The notes under the pieces were generated by a model. It was not told the DNA's origin. It was given only the letters and a program-made list of their open reading frames with translations, and searched no databases. The position numbers and the translations under genes were made by a program. 64,000 nt of DNA from NCBI GenBank assembly GCA_944387865.1, contig CALXGN010000003.1, positions 62,001 to 126,000 on the forward strand. Reading direction: 5' to 3'. Below, piece by piece: positions 32,631 to 41,191 of this stretch. This DNA is from Scatomorpha stercorigallinarum. GTDB lineage: Bacteria; Bacillota; Clostridia; Oscillospirales; Oscillospiraceae. Positions within the stretch are counted from its first letter, which is position 1, and every line of letters starts with the position of its first letter.

Positions 32631-33746
32631 GTGCTCTATACCCTGCGCGGCGCCGGCTACGGCGCGTACTTCGTGGGCGGCTGTGTGCGCGACAGCCTGC
32701 TCGGCCGCCGCGTCCACGACTGGGACGCGGCCACCTCCGCCCCGCCGCAGGCCGTGCAGGCCCTCTTTGAGCGCACGGCGCCCACGGGGCTGCGCCACGG
32801 CACGGTCACCGTCATCAGCGGCGGGCGCGCGCTGGAGGTCACCACCTACCGCACCGAGAGCGCTTACAGCGACCACCGCCGGCCGGACAGCGTGGAATTC
32901 ACCGGCGACCTCGCGCTCGACCTCTCCCGCCGCGACTTCACCATGAACGCGATGGCCATGGGCCCGGAGGGGGACATCACCGACCCCTTCGGCGGCAGGG
33001 AGGACATCGCCCGGCGGCTGATACGCTGCGTGGGCGACAGCGAGCGCCGCTTCTCGGAGGACGCGCTGCGGATGCTCCGCGCCCTGCGCTTTTCGGCGCA
33101 GCTCGGCTTCGCCATAGAGCCGGGGACTTACGCGGCCATCGAGCGCCTTGCGCCCACGGCCTCCGCCCTCTCTGCGGAGCGGGTGAGGGACGAATTCTTA
33201 AAGGCCCTCTCCTCCCCGCGTCCGGAGGCGGCCTACGATATGCTCTCGCTGGGCCTTATGGCGCGCTTCGCCCGGGCGGAGGGCCCGCCCCCCGCGCTCG
33301 CCGCCCTGCCGGCGTACGCCCGCCTGGCGCACCTGTGCTTCGAGCTCGAGCGGCGCGGCTCCATCTCCTCCACCGCTGAATTCCTGACGGCGCTGCGCCT
33401 TCCCCGCGCCGCGGTGCGCGAGTGTTCTGCCGCCGCTGCCGTCCTGAGCTCCGGCAGCAGGGACTACAAACGCCTGCTCAGGGACTACGGCGAGCGCGCC
33501 GTCCTCGCCGCCTATCCCAAAAGCCGCGCGCTGCGGCGCGTACTGCGCGGCGGCGAGTGCTGGGACCTCGCCCATCTGGCCCTGGACGGGGACGCGCTGC
33601 GCGCCCTCGGCCTCTCGGGCCGGGAGGTGGGCGCGGCGCTCGGCCGGGCGCTGGACTACGTCATCGACCACCCCGCCGCCAACCGGGAGGACACACTGCT
33701 CAGCTTCATCAGAGGGGAGATAGATACAAATGGCAAAGACGCTTGA
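32631..33746 (+). CDS. cca: CCA-adding tRNA nucleotidyltransferase (poly(A) polymerase family)
   Basis: Adds or repairs the 3' CCA of tRNAs. 371 residues from GTG 32631: the nucleotidyltransferase head with YFVGGCVRDSLLGR and the DWD metal pair, RRDFTMNAMAM, then RFSEDALRMLRALRFSAQLGF for the tRNA-binding part. The true start may be CTG 32607, because GGGGAGG at 32592-32598 is correctly placed for it and the eight extra residues (PPGYAKKV) resemble the family N terminus. It overlaps the next gene by 17 bases. Confidence 0.92.
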   Translation: MLYTLRGAGYGAYFVGGCVRDSLLGRRVHDWDAATSAPPQAVQALFERTAPTGLRHGTVTVISGGRALEVTTYRTESAYSDHRRPDSVEFTGDLALDLSRRDFTMNAMAMGPEGDITDPFGGREDIARRLIRCVGDSERRFSEDALRMLRALRFSAQLGFAIEPGTYAAIERLAPTASALSAERVRDEFLKALSSPRPEAAYDMLSLGLMARFARAEGPPPALAALPAYARLAHLCFELERRGSISSTAEFLTALRLPRAAVRECSAAAAVLSSGSRDYKRLLRDYGERAVLAAYPKSRALRRVLRGGECWDLAHLALDGDALRALGLSGREVGAALGRALDYVIDHPAANREDTLLSFIRGEIDTNGKDA

Positions 33747-34299
33747 AGAACTGCGCGCGGAGTGCCTCGAATGCCGCCGCTGCGGGCTGTGCGAGACCCG
33801 TCACAACGTCGTGTTCGGCGCCGGGCCGGACGACGCCGAGGTAATGTTCATCGGCGAGGGCCCCGGCGAGCAGGAGGACCTGCAGGGCGCGCCCTTCGTC
33901 GGCCGCGCCGGCAAGTTCCTGGACGACATGCTGGAGCTCATCGACCTCGACCGCTCGCGCGTCTACATCGGCAACATGGTCAAGTGCCGCCCGCCGCGCA
34001 ACCGCGACCCGCTGGACATCGAGCAGAAGGCCTGCGCCGTCTGGCTGCAGGGCCAGCTGGAGCTGATCGCGCCTAAGATCATCGTCTGCCTGGGCCGCAT
34101 CGCCGCCATGCGCTTCATCCGCGAGGATTTCAAGATAACGCGCGAGCACGGCCAGTGGTTCGACATGGATGGGCGGCGCGTGATGGCCCTCTACCACCCG
34201 GCCGCGCTGCTGCGCGACCCCGGCAAGCGGCCGGAGACCTTCGACGACCTCAAGACCCTGCAGGCGGAGATCCGCCTGCGCTGTACGCACACTTACTGA
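33730..34299 (+). CDS. family 4 (iron-sulfur) uracil-DNA glycosylase
   Basis: Removes uracil from DNA in base excision repair. 189 residues with four cysteines near the N terminus (CLECRRCGLC, of which the standard set binds part of the 4Fe-4S cluster), GEGPGEQEDLQGAPFVGRAG, NMVKCRPPRNRDP and the late YHPAALLRD active-site histidine region. GAGGGGAGA precedes the ATG inside the end of cca, so translation is probably coupled. Confidence 0.94.
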   Translation: MAKTLEELRAECLECRRCGLCETRHNVVFGAGPDDAEVMFIGEGPGEQEDLQGAPFVGRAGKFLDDMLELIDLDRSRVYIGNMVKCRPPRNRDPLDIEQKACAVWLQGQLELIAPKIIVCLGRIAAMRFIREDFKITREHGQWFDMDGRRVMALYHPAALLRDPGKRPETFDDLKTLQAEIRLRCTHTY

Positions 34300-34315
34300 A
34301 AGGCTGTATTATCAT

Positions 34316-35218
34316 ATGATCGACTTCCACCGCGTGACCATCGCGGACAAGGCCTGGGTTGACCCCATCGTGGCGGCGGAGGATTCGCGCTCCGCCGACT
34401 TCAACTTCGGCAACATCTACATGTGGGACGGGGCATACCACCAGCTCGTCACCAGCCTCGGCGGGCGCATGCTCACCAAGCTGCGCTGGGACCGCCAGCC
34501 CTTTTTCGCCTTCCCCATCGGCTCCGGTCCGCTGGAGCCGGCGCTCGACGCGCTCGCGGAGTTCGCCGGGCAGCGCGGCTACCCGCTGGCCATCCGCGGC
34601 ATCACGGAGGAGCACCGCGCGCAGATGGAGCAGTGCTGCCCGGGCCGCTTTGTATTCACGCCCGACCGCGACAACTTCGACTACCTCTACCTGGCGGAAA
34701 AGCTCGCCACCATGGGCGGCAAGAAGCTGCACGGCAAGCGCAATTTCTGCAACCGCTTTGAAAAGACGCACTCCTGGGAGTTCCGCCGCCTGACGCGCGG
34801 CCTCATCCCCGCCTGCATGGAGATGCTGGGCCAGTGGCAGGCGGAGTTCGACACCCCGCCGGACGGGCTGGAGGAGGAGCACGGGGCCATCATCCGCGCC
34901 TTCATGCGCTACGACGCGCTGGGGCTGGAGGGCGGCGCCCTCTTCGCGGAGGGGCGGCTGATCGGCTTCACCATCGGCGAGGTCATCTCCTCGGACACCT
35001 TCGACGTCCACTTTGAAAAGGCCTTCGCCTCCATCCCCGGGGCCTACCCCATGGTCTGCCGCGAATTCACACGCCAGCTCCTCGCCGACCACCCGCAGCT
35101 CGTCTACCTCAACCGCGAGGACGACATGGGCCAGGATAACCTGCGCGAGGCCAAGCTGGAGTACGCCCCCGAGCTGCTGCTGGCCAAGTACACGGCCGTG
35201 GAGGCGCGCCATGCCTGA
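34316..35218 (+). CDS. DUF2156-domain protein (LPG-synthase C-terminal-like)
   Basis: 300 residues without membrane helices. The double GNAT-like fold of the DUF2156 family is suggested by the FNFGNIYMWDGAY start, DNFDYLYLAEKLATMGGKKLHGKRNFCNRFEKTH in the middle, and GAYPMVCREFTRQL with YLNREDDMGQDNLREAKLEY at the end. The related domain in MprF transfers lysine or alanine to phosphatidylglycerol, but stand-alone proteins have no settled reaction. It overlaps the following GNAT gene by 8 bases. Confidence 0.88.
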   Translation: MIDFHRVTIADKAWVDPIVAAEDSRSADFNFGNIYMWDGAYHQLVTSLGGRMLTKLRWDRQPFFAFPIGSGPLEPALDALAEFAGQRGYPLAIRGITEEHRAQMEQCCPGRFVFTPDRDNFDYLYLAEKLATMGGKKLHGKRNFCNRFEKTHSWEFRRLTRGLIPACMEMLGQWQAEFDTPPDGLEEEHGAIIRAFMRYDALGLEGGALFAEGRLIGFTIGEVISSDTFDVHFEKAFASIPGAYPMVCREFTRQLLADHPQLVYLNREDDMGQDNLREAKLEYAPELLLAKYTAVEARHA

Positions 35219-35771
35219 GGTAACGCGCCTCACCCGCGCGGAGGACATCGGCGCGCTGAGCGCCCTCTGGCAGGAGGTATTCGGCGACGGCGGCGAGCTT
35301 ATTTCCGCCTTTTTCCGCCTGCTCTGGCGGCCGGAATACGGCCGCGTGGCGGAGGAAGGGGGCCGCATCGTCTCCATGGGCTTCTGCCTGCCCGGCGCGC
35401 GCGCCGGCGACCTTGACTGCGCCTACATCTACGCCATGGCCACGGCGGAGGGCGAGCGCGGCCGCGGCCACGCCGCATGTATCGGCCGCGCGCTGATGGC
35501 GGACGCCTTTTCCCGCGGCGCGGACATCGTCGCCACCCTGCCGGCGGACGAGGGGCTCTGCCGCTGGTATGAAACGCGCCTCGGCATGGCCCCGCTCTTC
35601 AAAAAGGGCGGCGAGGGCGTCACGTTCCCCGAAAGCTGGGCTGAGTTCGCCCGCGTCTGCGGCGCTCACGATGCAAACACGCCCTCCCGCCTCTGGGCCG
35701 CCGCCCGCCCCGGCGCCGGCATAGACCTCGCGCCCCTCTCCGCCCTCGCCTGGGAGCACACTTTCGATTAG
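35211..35771 (+). CDS. GNAT-family N-acetyltransferase
   Basis: 186 residues. The acetyl-CoA binding stretch is in IYAMATAEGERGRGHAACIGRAL, a slightly degenerate Q/RxxGxG/A motif. The N terminus (TRLTRAEDIGALSALWQEVFGD) is typical of GNATs. Substrate unknown. ATG 35211 lies within the end of the DUF2156 gene and the two probably act together; the longer upstream frame is a shadow of that gene. Confidence 0.85.
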   Translation: MPEVTRLTRAEDIGALSALWQEVFGDGGELISAFFRLLWRPEYGRVAEEGGRIVSMGFCLPGARAGDLDCAYIYAMATAEGERGRGHAACIGRALMADAFSRGADIVATLPADEGLCRWYETRLGMAPLFKKGGEGVTFPESWAEFARVCGAHDANTPSRLWAAARPGAGIDLAPLSALAWEHTFD

Positions 35772-35799
35772 TCGCGCTGGGGGGAGGCCCCCGCGAGGG

Positions 35800-36175
35800 G
35801 GCCAGTGCCACCCCATTTCTTTGGTCTTGCCCAAAGACCAGGCTGCGCCTGGAGGCGGTTGCGCTGCGCGCCTCACTAACGGAGGTTATCCGTTGGTGAG
35901 GCGCGCTTCTTTGCATCCAAGCGCAGCTTGGCCGACCGCGGTTGGCTTCGCTTCGCTCGCGCCGCTGGCGGGTCGATAATTTGTAAGGTAGTGCCGCGAC
36001 CGCAGGGAGCAACGCACGGTCGGCGATGCAGAAAACACATTCACCGCCGGGATGACCACTTTTGACAACTGAAAAGCCATAAAAGCACACAAAAAACGCT
36101 CCGACTACTGCCGGAGCGTTTTTCTTTGGAGTCTGAGGGGTTTCTTTGGGCAAGACCAAAGAAATCCCTCAGGAA
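35800..36175. repeat. mosaic intergenic repeat, copy E
   Basis: Begins with the hairpin module in inverse orientation (35804-35836), then a GAGGCGCGC hairpin, the 36-base block 35931-35966 identical to copies C and D, AGTGCCGCGACCG, the 49-base block 36021-36069, a terminator stem and a final hairpin that combines TTTCTTTGGAGTCTGAGGGG with the GGGCAAGACCAAAGAAA module. It fills the convergent gap between the GNAT gene and 36207; no gene is seen. Confidence 0.8.
36092..36123. terminator. bidirectional terminator inside repeat copy E
   Basis: AAAAACGCTCCG (36092-36103) pairs with CGGAGCGTTTTT (36112-36123). Compared with copy C, the stem gains two base pairs by matched changes. Confidence 0.75.
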
Positions 36176-36206
36176 AATCGTGGGTTGATTTGGTTAAGTA
36201 AGTCGA

Positions 36207-37076
36207 TTATATTACCGACTTAGAGTGGCCGTTGGCCGCGGCTTTTTTGCGCCTTTTCAGCGCCAGCGAGGTGGTCAGCGGGCGTTTCTCGCTGCGCTCC
36301 TCGAAGAAGGCGATGACGGAAAACACCACGGCGCCGATGAAGTTCACGAAAAAGTCGCCCATCGTGTCGTAGATGCCTATGTCCAGATAGCCGCCCAGCC
36401 CCAGCGGGTACTGCTCGCCGTTTTCCAGCACCAGTATCGTGTCCTTGATGCCGTCGATGACGATGGGGATGTTGCTGCGCGTCGCGTCCAGCTCCACGGT
36501 GGAGATGCGCGTGAGTATGGTGTCCTTCTGCATGTCCAGCAGCAGCCAGCGGTCGGCGGCGAACTCAAAGAACTCCCAGAGCACGCCGATGGTCATGGAA
36601 AAGCAGAAGGCCGTCAGCGCCAGGTAGGCGGGCGAGAGCTGCACCTTCACGTTCTCGCTGCGGTTGAGCAGGTTGACCAGCGAAAAGCCCACCGCCGCGA
36701 AGAGGAAGCCGGAGGTCGTGTGCAGCATCGTGTCCCAGTGCTGGTAGCGGATGAAGTAGCTGTCCAGCTCGCCCAGTATCTCCGCCGCGAACACGAATAC
36801 GAAGATGACGATCTCCAATACGGACGGTATCTCGATGTCCAGCCTGTCCTCCACGAACTGCGGCAGCACATATATGAACAGCACGAAGGCGCAGACAATG
36901 GCGCTCTCGAAGTCGGCGCGCATGACGCTGCGTATCAGTATCAGTATGACGATGGTGCGCAGCACGACGTATGTCCAGAATGCGCCCGGCTCCGTGCGCA
37001 TCTTTTGCCTGACCGCGCCGCGGCGCAGCTCACGCCGCCGTTCCCTGCGCGCTTTCCTTGCCTCTTTCCTGCTCAT
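36207..37076 (-). CDS. multi-pass membrane protein, DUF2238/YjdF-like
   Basis: 289 residues. The first 30 are strongly basic (RKEARKARRERRRELRRG), then about six hydrophobic helices with polar inserts (HWDTMLHTTSGFLFAAVGFSL, MTIGVLWEFFEFAAD, YDTMGDFFVNFIGAVVFS). The His/Asp-rich first motif and the WEFFE and DTMGD motifs are the conserved look of a family of predicted integral membrane proteins of unknown function. It is coupled to the TVP38-type gene (ATGA overlap), with GGAGG upstream of the ATG. Confidence 0.8.
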   Translation of the reverse strand: MSRKEARKARRERRRELRRGAVRQKMRTEPGAFWTYVVLRTIVILILIRSVMRADFESAIVCAFVLFIYVLPQFVEDRLDIEIPSVLEIVIFVFVFAAEILGELDSYFIRYQHWDTMLHTTSGFLFAAVGFSLVNLLNRSENVKVQLSPAYLALTAFCFSMTIGVLWEFFEFAADRWLLLDMQKDTILTRISTVELDATRSNIPIVIDGIKDTILVLENGEQYPLGLGGYLDIGIYDTMGDFFVNFIGAVVFSVIAFFEERSEKRPLTTSLALKRRKKAAANGHSKSVI

Positions 37077-37744
37077 TGTCCGCCTCCGTCTGTCTTATTA
37101 TCTGCTTTTTTGCCGCCGCGCGCCCTCAGCAGCAGGAAGGCCGCGGCGATGCTCGCCACATCCACGCCGAAACTGATGAGCACCGGCGCGGAGAAGGGGT
37201 CGAGGTCGTTGCCCAGTACCGTATAGAGCACCATGGCCGGCAAAATGCCCACCAGCGAGCTCAGCAGGTACTCCCAGTACTTCATCTTCAGCGAGCCGAA
37301 GACAAGGCCCAGGATGTCGTTTGAGAGGTTCGCCACCCGCAGCACCAGCGAAACGAGGAACAGGTGACGCCTGTTCGCCTCATAAAAGGCCCTCATCCGC
37401 GGCTGCCTGGCGAGCAGCGCGTCCACCAGCACGCCGTCCGAGCCCCGGCCCGTGAGGTAGGGCAGGGAGATGCACACCACGCTGCCCAGGGTGTTCACGG
37501 CCAGCGCGGCCGGCAGGTCAAAAATAAGCCCCACGGCCGTGGCGATGAGCGCGTAGGGCACGACGACGGTCTGGCTCTTGAGCGCATAGGCCGCCAGCGC
37601 GGCCAGGGCGGCCAGCCACTTGTTCTCCGGCGACCAGGCGAGCAGCTCCTGCACGCCGATCGACCCGCGGGTGAGTATGAACACCACGGCGCCGCCGGCG
37701 ATGAGCAGCATCACCAGCAGCGGCAGCAGCTTACGTATCTTCAC
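37073..37744 (-). CDS. TVP38/TMEM64-family (DedA-like) membrane protein
   Basis: 223 residues, about six hydrophobic segments. The SNARE-associated domain is seen in ALIATAVGLIFDLPAALAVN, ISLPYLTGRGSDG and RVANLSNDILGLVFGSLKMKYWEY. DedA-superfamily members are implicated in phospholipid scrambling or undecaprenyl phosphate recycling; the role of this one is not known. Start GTG 37744 with GAGGT upstream. Confidence 0.88.
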   Translation of the reverse strand: MKIRKLLPLLVMLLIAGGAVVFILTRGSIGVQELLAWSPENKWLAALAALAAYALKSQTVVVPYALIATAVGLIFDLPAALAVNTLGSVVCISLPYLTGRGSDGVLVDALLARQPRMRAFYEANRRHLFLVSLVLRVANLSNDILGLVFGSLKMKYWEYLLSSLVGILPAMVLYTVLGNDLDPFSAPVLISFGVDVASIAAAFLLLRARGGKKADNKTDGGGQ

Positions 37745-37777
37745 GGCACGACCTCGTTGATATGATAGTATAGCGCC

Positions 37778-37806
37778 ATTTTATCAGATTTCCCTCAACG
37801 CCGCAA
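37778..37806 (-). promoter_or_regulatory. candidate promoter of the TVP38-type gene
   Basis: Minus strand TTGCGG (37806-37801), 17-base spacer, TAAAAT (37783-37778). A second -10-like TATACT lies 12 bases further downstream. Confidence 0.4.
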
Positions 37807-37851
37807 CGGACATTTTCCGCGCCGTGTCCAGGGGCGCCCGCGGCTTTTTGC

Positions 37852-37891
37852 GCGTAAAAATAGTTCCGCCCGGGGCGAGACCCCGGGCGGA
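37852..37891 (-). terminator. terminator of the ribosomal protein superoperon
   Basis: Minus strand TCCGCCCGGGG (37891-37881), loop TCTCG, CCCCGGGCGGA (37875-37865), followed by ACTATTTTTA. It is 17 bases past the rplQ stop. Confidence 0.85.
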
Positions 37892-37907
37892 GTTGTGTAG
37901 ATTTTCG

Positions 37908-38249
37908 TTATACGAGTTCGATGACGGCCATCTCGGCGGCGTCGCCGCGGCGCGGGCCGATGCGGGTGACGCGGGTGTAGCCGCCGTTGCGGTCGGCGTA
38001 CTTGGCGGCGGTCTCGTTGAAGACCTTGTGCGCCACGTCCTCGCGGGTGATGAAGCTCAGGGCCTGGCGGTAGGACGCCATGTCCTTCTGCTTGCCGAGC
38101 GTTATCATCTTCTCGGCAAGGGGCTGGATCTCCTTCGCGCGGGTGAAGGTGGTCTCCATGCGGCCGCGGTCGAGCAGGTCCGTGACCTGCTGGCGGAGCA
38201 TGGCCATGCGCGCGTCGGTAGGCTTGCCGAGCTTTCTTGTACCGGGCAT
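37908..38249 (-). CDS. rplQ: ribosomal protein L17
   Basis: Large-subunit protein at the exit-tunnel side. 113 residues; the N terminus LGKPTDARMAMLRQQVTDLL and RNGGYTRVTRIGPRRGDAAEM are family-typical. It is the last gene of the superoperon, 13 bases after rpoA. Confidence 0.97.
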   Translation of the reverse strand: MPGTRKLGKPTDARMAMLRQQVTDLLDRGRMETTFTRAKEIQPLAEKMITLGKQKDMASYRQALSFITREDVAHKVFNETAAKYADRNGGYTRVTRIGPRRGDAAEMAVIELV

Positions 38250-38262
38250 TGGGTTTTCCTCC

Positions 38263-39213
38263 TTACTGGTTGTCGTCGCTGGCCAGGCTCAGGCCCATCA
38301 TGGCGAGCTTGTGCTCGACCTCCTCAAGGGACTTGCGGCCAAGGTTGCGGACCTTGATCATCTCGTCCTGGGTCTTGCTGATGAGGTCCTCGACGGTGTT
38401 GATATTGGCGCGCTTGAGGCAGTTGAAGCTGCGGACCGAGAGATCCAGCTCCTCGATGGTCATCTCGAGCACCTTGTCGCGCTGGGTCTCGACCTTCTCC
38501 ACCACGGTGGAGCGGTTGCCGATGGCGTCCGACAGGTCGGTGAACAGCGTGAAGTGGTCAACGAGGATCTTCGCGCCAAGGCTGATGGCATCGCGCGGCG
38601 TGATGGTCTTGTCCGTCCACACCTCGATGGTCAGCTTGTCATAGTCGGTCTGGTTGCCGACACGGGTGTTCTCCACAGCGTAGTTGACCTTCAGCACCGG
38701 GGTGTAGATGGAATCCACGGGGATGGTGCCGATGACCTGCTGTGCGCCCTTGTTCTTATCAGCGGTGACATAGCCGCGGCCGTGGTCGAAAACGAGCTCC
38801 ATGGAGAGCGACGCATCCGGCCCCAGGGTGGCGATGTGCAGCTCGGGGTTGAGTATCTCGACCTCGGCGTCCGCCTTGATGTCCCCGGCGGTCACTTCGC
38901 CCTCGCCCGCGGCCTCGATGTACACGGTCTTGGGCTCGTCGCTGTGCACGCGCGCGATGATGCGCTTGACGTTGAGGACGATCTCGGTCACGTCCTCCTT
39001 CACGCCGGGGATGGTGGAGAATTCGTGCTGTATGCCGGAGATCCTGATGGAGGTTACTGCCGTTCCCGGCAGGGACGACAGCAGGACACGGCGCAGAGAG
39101 TTGCCCAAAGTCGTGCCGTAGCCGCGCTCGAGCGGTTCAATGACATATTTGCCGTAAGAATCGTCCGCAGGGGTCTCGATGCATTCAATGCGCGGCTTTT
39201 CTATCTCAATCAT
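38263..39213 (-). CDS. rpoA: RNA polymerase alpha subunit
   Basis: Assembly platform of RNA polymerase and contact for activators. 316 residues: the N-terminal dimer domain with EPLERGYGTTLGNSLRRVLLSSLPG, then a linker, and the C-terminal helix-hairpin-helix domain with LDLSVRSFNCLKRANINTVEDL and RNLGRKSLEEVEHKL. It is in its standard place between rpsD and rplQ. Confidence 0.98.
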   Translation of the reverse strand: MIEIEKPRIECIETPADDSYGKYVIEPLERGYGTTLGNSLRRVLLSSLPGTAVTSIRISGIQHEFSTIPGVKEDVTEIVLNVKRIIARVHSDEPKTVYIEAAGEGEVTAGDIKADAEVEILNPELHIATLGPDASLSMELVFDHGRGYVTADKNKGAQQVIGTIPVDSIYTPVLKVNYAVENTRVGNQTDYDKLTIEVWTDKTITPRDAISLGAKILVDHFTLFTDLSDAIGNRSTVVEKVETQRDKVLEMTIEELDLSVRSFNCLKRANINTVEDLISKTQDEMIKVRNLGRKSLEEVEHKLAMMGLSLASDDNQ

Positions 39214-39290
39214 GTGCGAACTAACCCTCCTTATTTTTCGTGCGCCGAATGGGGCGCGGTTTCCAGCTTACCAATATGAGGGTTTGCCGT

Positions 39291-39893
39291 TTACTTGGAA
39301 TAGAGCTCGACGATGAGGTGCTCCTCGATCGGCATGTCTATGTCCTCACGGGTGGGCACAGCGATGACCTTGGCTATCATGTTGGCGGCGTCATACTCCA
39401 GCCAGCGCGGGGCCTGGCGGAAGGCGTTCGCCTCCACATTGGCCTTGATCTTCTCCAGGTTGCGGCTGGACTCCTTGGGGGCGATGACCATGCCCGGCTT
39501 CACCTGGAAGCTGGGGATGTTCACGCGGCGGCCGTTGACGGTGAAGTGGCCGTGATTGACCAGCTGGCGGGCCTCGCGGCGGGTGGCGGCGAAGCCGAGC
39601 CGGAACACCACGTTGTCAAGGCGGCGCTCGATGAGGACGAGCAGGTTGTCGCCCGTCTTGCCGGGCATACGGGAAGCCTTCTCATAGTAGGAGTGGAACT
39701 GCTTCTCCATGATGCCGTAGACGAACTTGACCTTCTGCTTCTCCTGGAGCTGAGTGGCGTACTCGCTCTTTTTCTTCCTCATCTGCCCGCCGGGCTTGCG
39801 CATCTCGGTGTTCTTCTTGTAATAGCCCATGGAGGCAGGGGAAATGCCCAGCGCGCGGCAGCGCTTGGCGACAGGCTGCATATTCTTTGCCAT
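39291..39893 (-). CDS. rpsD: ribosomal protein S4
   Basis: 16S assembly initiator protein. 200 residues with the S4 RNA-binding domain RRLDNVVFRLGFAATRREARQLVNHGHFTVNG. The N terminus (AKNMQPVAKRCRALGISPASMG) lacks the zinc CxxC...C pattern of Bacillus S4, so it is the cysteine-free form. 77 bases separate it from rpoA, more than at other junctions here. Confidence 0.97.
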   Translation of the reverse strand: MAKNMQPVAKRCRALGISPASMGYYKKNTEMRKPGGQMRKKKSEYATQLQEKQKVKFVYGIMEKQFHSYYEKASRMPGKTGDNLLVLIERRLDNVVFRLGFAATRREARQLVNHGHFTVNGRRVNIPSFQVKPGMVIAPKESSRNLEKIKANVEANAFRQAPRWLEYDAANMIAKVIAVPTREDIDMPIEEHLIVELYSK

Positions 39894-39912
39894 TATACCT
39901 TTCCTCCTTCGA

Positions 39913-40308
39913 TTACACGCGGCGGCGCTTAGGCGGGCGGCAGCCGTTGTGCGGGATGGGCGTGACGTCCTTGATCATGGTGACCTCGAGACCGGCGGTC
40001 TGGAGGGCACGGATGGCGGCCTCACGCCCCGAGCCCGGTCCCTTGACAAAGACCTCGACGGTCTTCAGCCCGTGCTCCATGGCGGCGCGGGCAGCCGTCT
40101 CGGCCGCGGTCTGGGCGGCGAAGGGGGTGCTCTTCTTGCTCCCGCGGAAGCCCATGCCGCCGGCGGAAGCCCAGGAGATGGCGTTGCCGTTCGTATCGGT
40201 GACGGTGACCATCGTATTGTTGAAGCTGGAGCTGATATGCACGGCCCCGCGCTCTATATTCTTCCGTTCCCTGCGGCGGGTGCGGACCTTTTTCTTAGGT
40301 GCTGGCAT
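39913..40308 (-). CDS. rpsK: ribosomal protein S11
   Basis: Platform protein of the 30S subunit, contacting the E-site mRNA. 131 residues; GAVHISSSFNNTMVTVTDTNGN and the C-terminal DVTPIPHNGCRPPKRRRV are diagnostic. GGAGG lies upstream of the ATG. Confidence 0.98.
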   Translation of the reverse strand: MPAPKKKVRTRRRERKNIERGAVHISSSFNNTMVTVTDTNGNAISWASAGGMGFRGSKKSTPFAAQTAAETAARAAMEHGLKTVEVFVKGPGSGREAAIRALQTAGLEVTMIKDVTPIPHNGCRPPKRRRV

Positions 40309-40321
40309 GACATATCCCTCC

Positions 40322-40690
40322 TTACTTCTTCTTGTTCGCTATGGTGCGCTTCGGACCCTTGCGGGTACGAGCGTTGGTCTTGCTGCGCTGGCCGCGGACG
40401 GGCAGGCCCTTGCGGTGGCGCAGTCCGCGGTAGGAGCCGATCTCGGTGAGGCGCTTGATATCGAGCGCCACGGTGCGGCGGAGGTCGCCTTCCACCACGT
40501 AGTGGTGGTCTATGCACTCACGGATCTTGGCCTCTTCCTCGTCGGTGAGGTCCTTAACGCGGGTATCGGGGTCAATGCCGGTCTGCTCGAGGATCTTTTT
40601 CGCGCTGGTCCTGCCGATACCGTAGACATAAGTGAGGCCGATCTCTATCCTCTTGTCCTTGGGCAGGTCAACGCCGGCTATACGTGCCAT
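40322..40690 (-). CDS. rpsM: ribosomal protein S13
   Basis: Head protein of the 30S subunit that touches the P-site tRNA and L5. 122 residues from ATG 40690 (MARIAGVDLP), with YVYGIGRTSAKKIL and the basic C terminus LPVRGQRSKTNARTRKGPKR. The frame extends three codons further upstream, but the family start and RBS (GGAATGATTGCGAAAG) favour 40690. A GGAGGC...GCCTCC hairpin lies in the 110-base gap to rpmJ. Confidence 0.97.
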   Translation of the reverse strand: MARIAGVDLPKDKRIEIGLTYVYGIGRTSAKKILEQTGIDPDTRVKDLTDEEEAKIRECIDHHYVVEGDLRRTVALDIKRLTEIGSYRGLRHRKGLPVRGQRSKTNARTRKGPKRTIANKKK

Positions 40691-40801
40691 CTTTCGCAAT
40701 CATTCCTTTCAATGATTTCTCCGCGTTGCTGCATGCGGAGGCTTGGTCCCGCCGGAGGGAGCCTCCGTTGCGCGCGGGGTTATTTATGCGGTTTGCTTAT
40801 T

Positions 40802-40915
40802 TCAGCCCTGGCGCTGCTTGTGCTTGGGGTTCTCGCAGATCACCATGACCTTGCCGTGGCGCTTGATTATCTTGCACTTTTCGCACATCGGCTTGACCGA
40901 AGGTCTGACTTTCAT
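40802..40915 (-). CDS. rpmJ: ribosomal protein L36
   Basis: Short gene of 37 residues read directly from the sequence: it begins MKVRPSVKPMCEKCKIIK and ends NPKHKQRQG. The zinc ligands C-x2-C, C and H are present, so it is the zinc-containing form. GAGGAACTTAA precedes the ATG. It sits in its standard place between infA and rpsM. Confidence 0.96.
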   Translation of the reverse strand: MKVRPSVKPMCEKCKIIKRHGKVMVICENPKHKQRQG

Positions 40916-40946
40916 TTAAGTTCCTCCTCTTTGGGGCGCTTCGCGC

Positions 40947-41165
40947 TCACTTCGATCTCCAGGTTATCCTTCCGCGGGTCAGGTCGTAGGGGCTCATCTG
41001 GATGGTGACCTTGTCTCCGGGCAGTATCCTGATGAAATTCATCCTCAGCTTGCCGGATATATGGGCGAGGATGATGTGCCCTCCGCCTATATCCACCTTG
41101 AACATCGTGTTGGGCAGGGACTCGACGACCGTGCCCTCGAGCTCGATCACATCGTCTTTTGCCAA
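40947..41165 (-). CDS. infA: translation initiation factor IF-1
   Basis: Binds the ribosomal A site during initiation. 72 residues, an OB-fold, AKDDVIELEGTVVESLPN, GHIILAHISGKLRMNFIRI and the C-terminal SPYDLTRGRITWR. Normal length. GGGAGGTAAAAACA lies upstream. Confidence 0.98.
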   Translation of the reverse strand: MAKDDVIELEGTVVESLPNTMFKVDIGGGHIILAHISGKLRMNFIRILPGDKVTIQMSPYDLTRGRITWRSK

Positions 41166-41191
41166 GTGTTTTTACCTCCCTTTAGGCTCGG

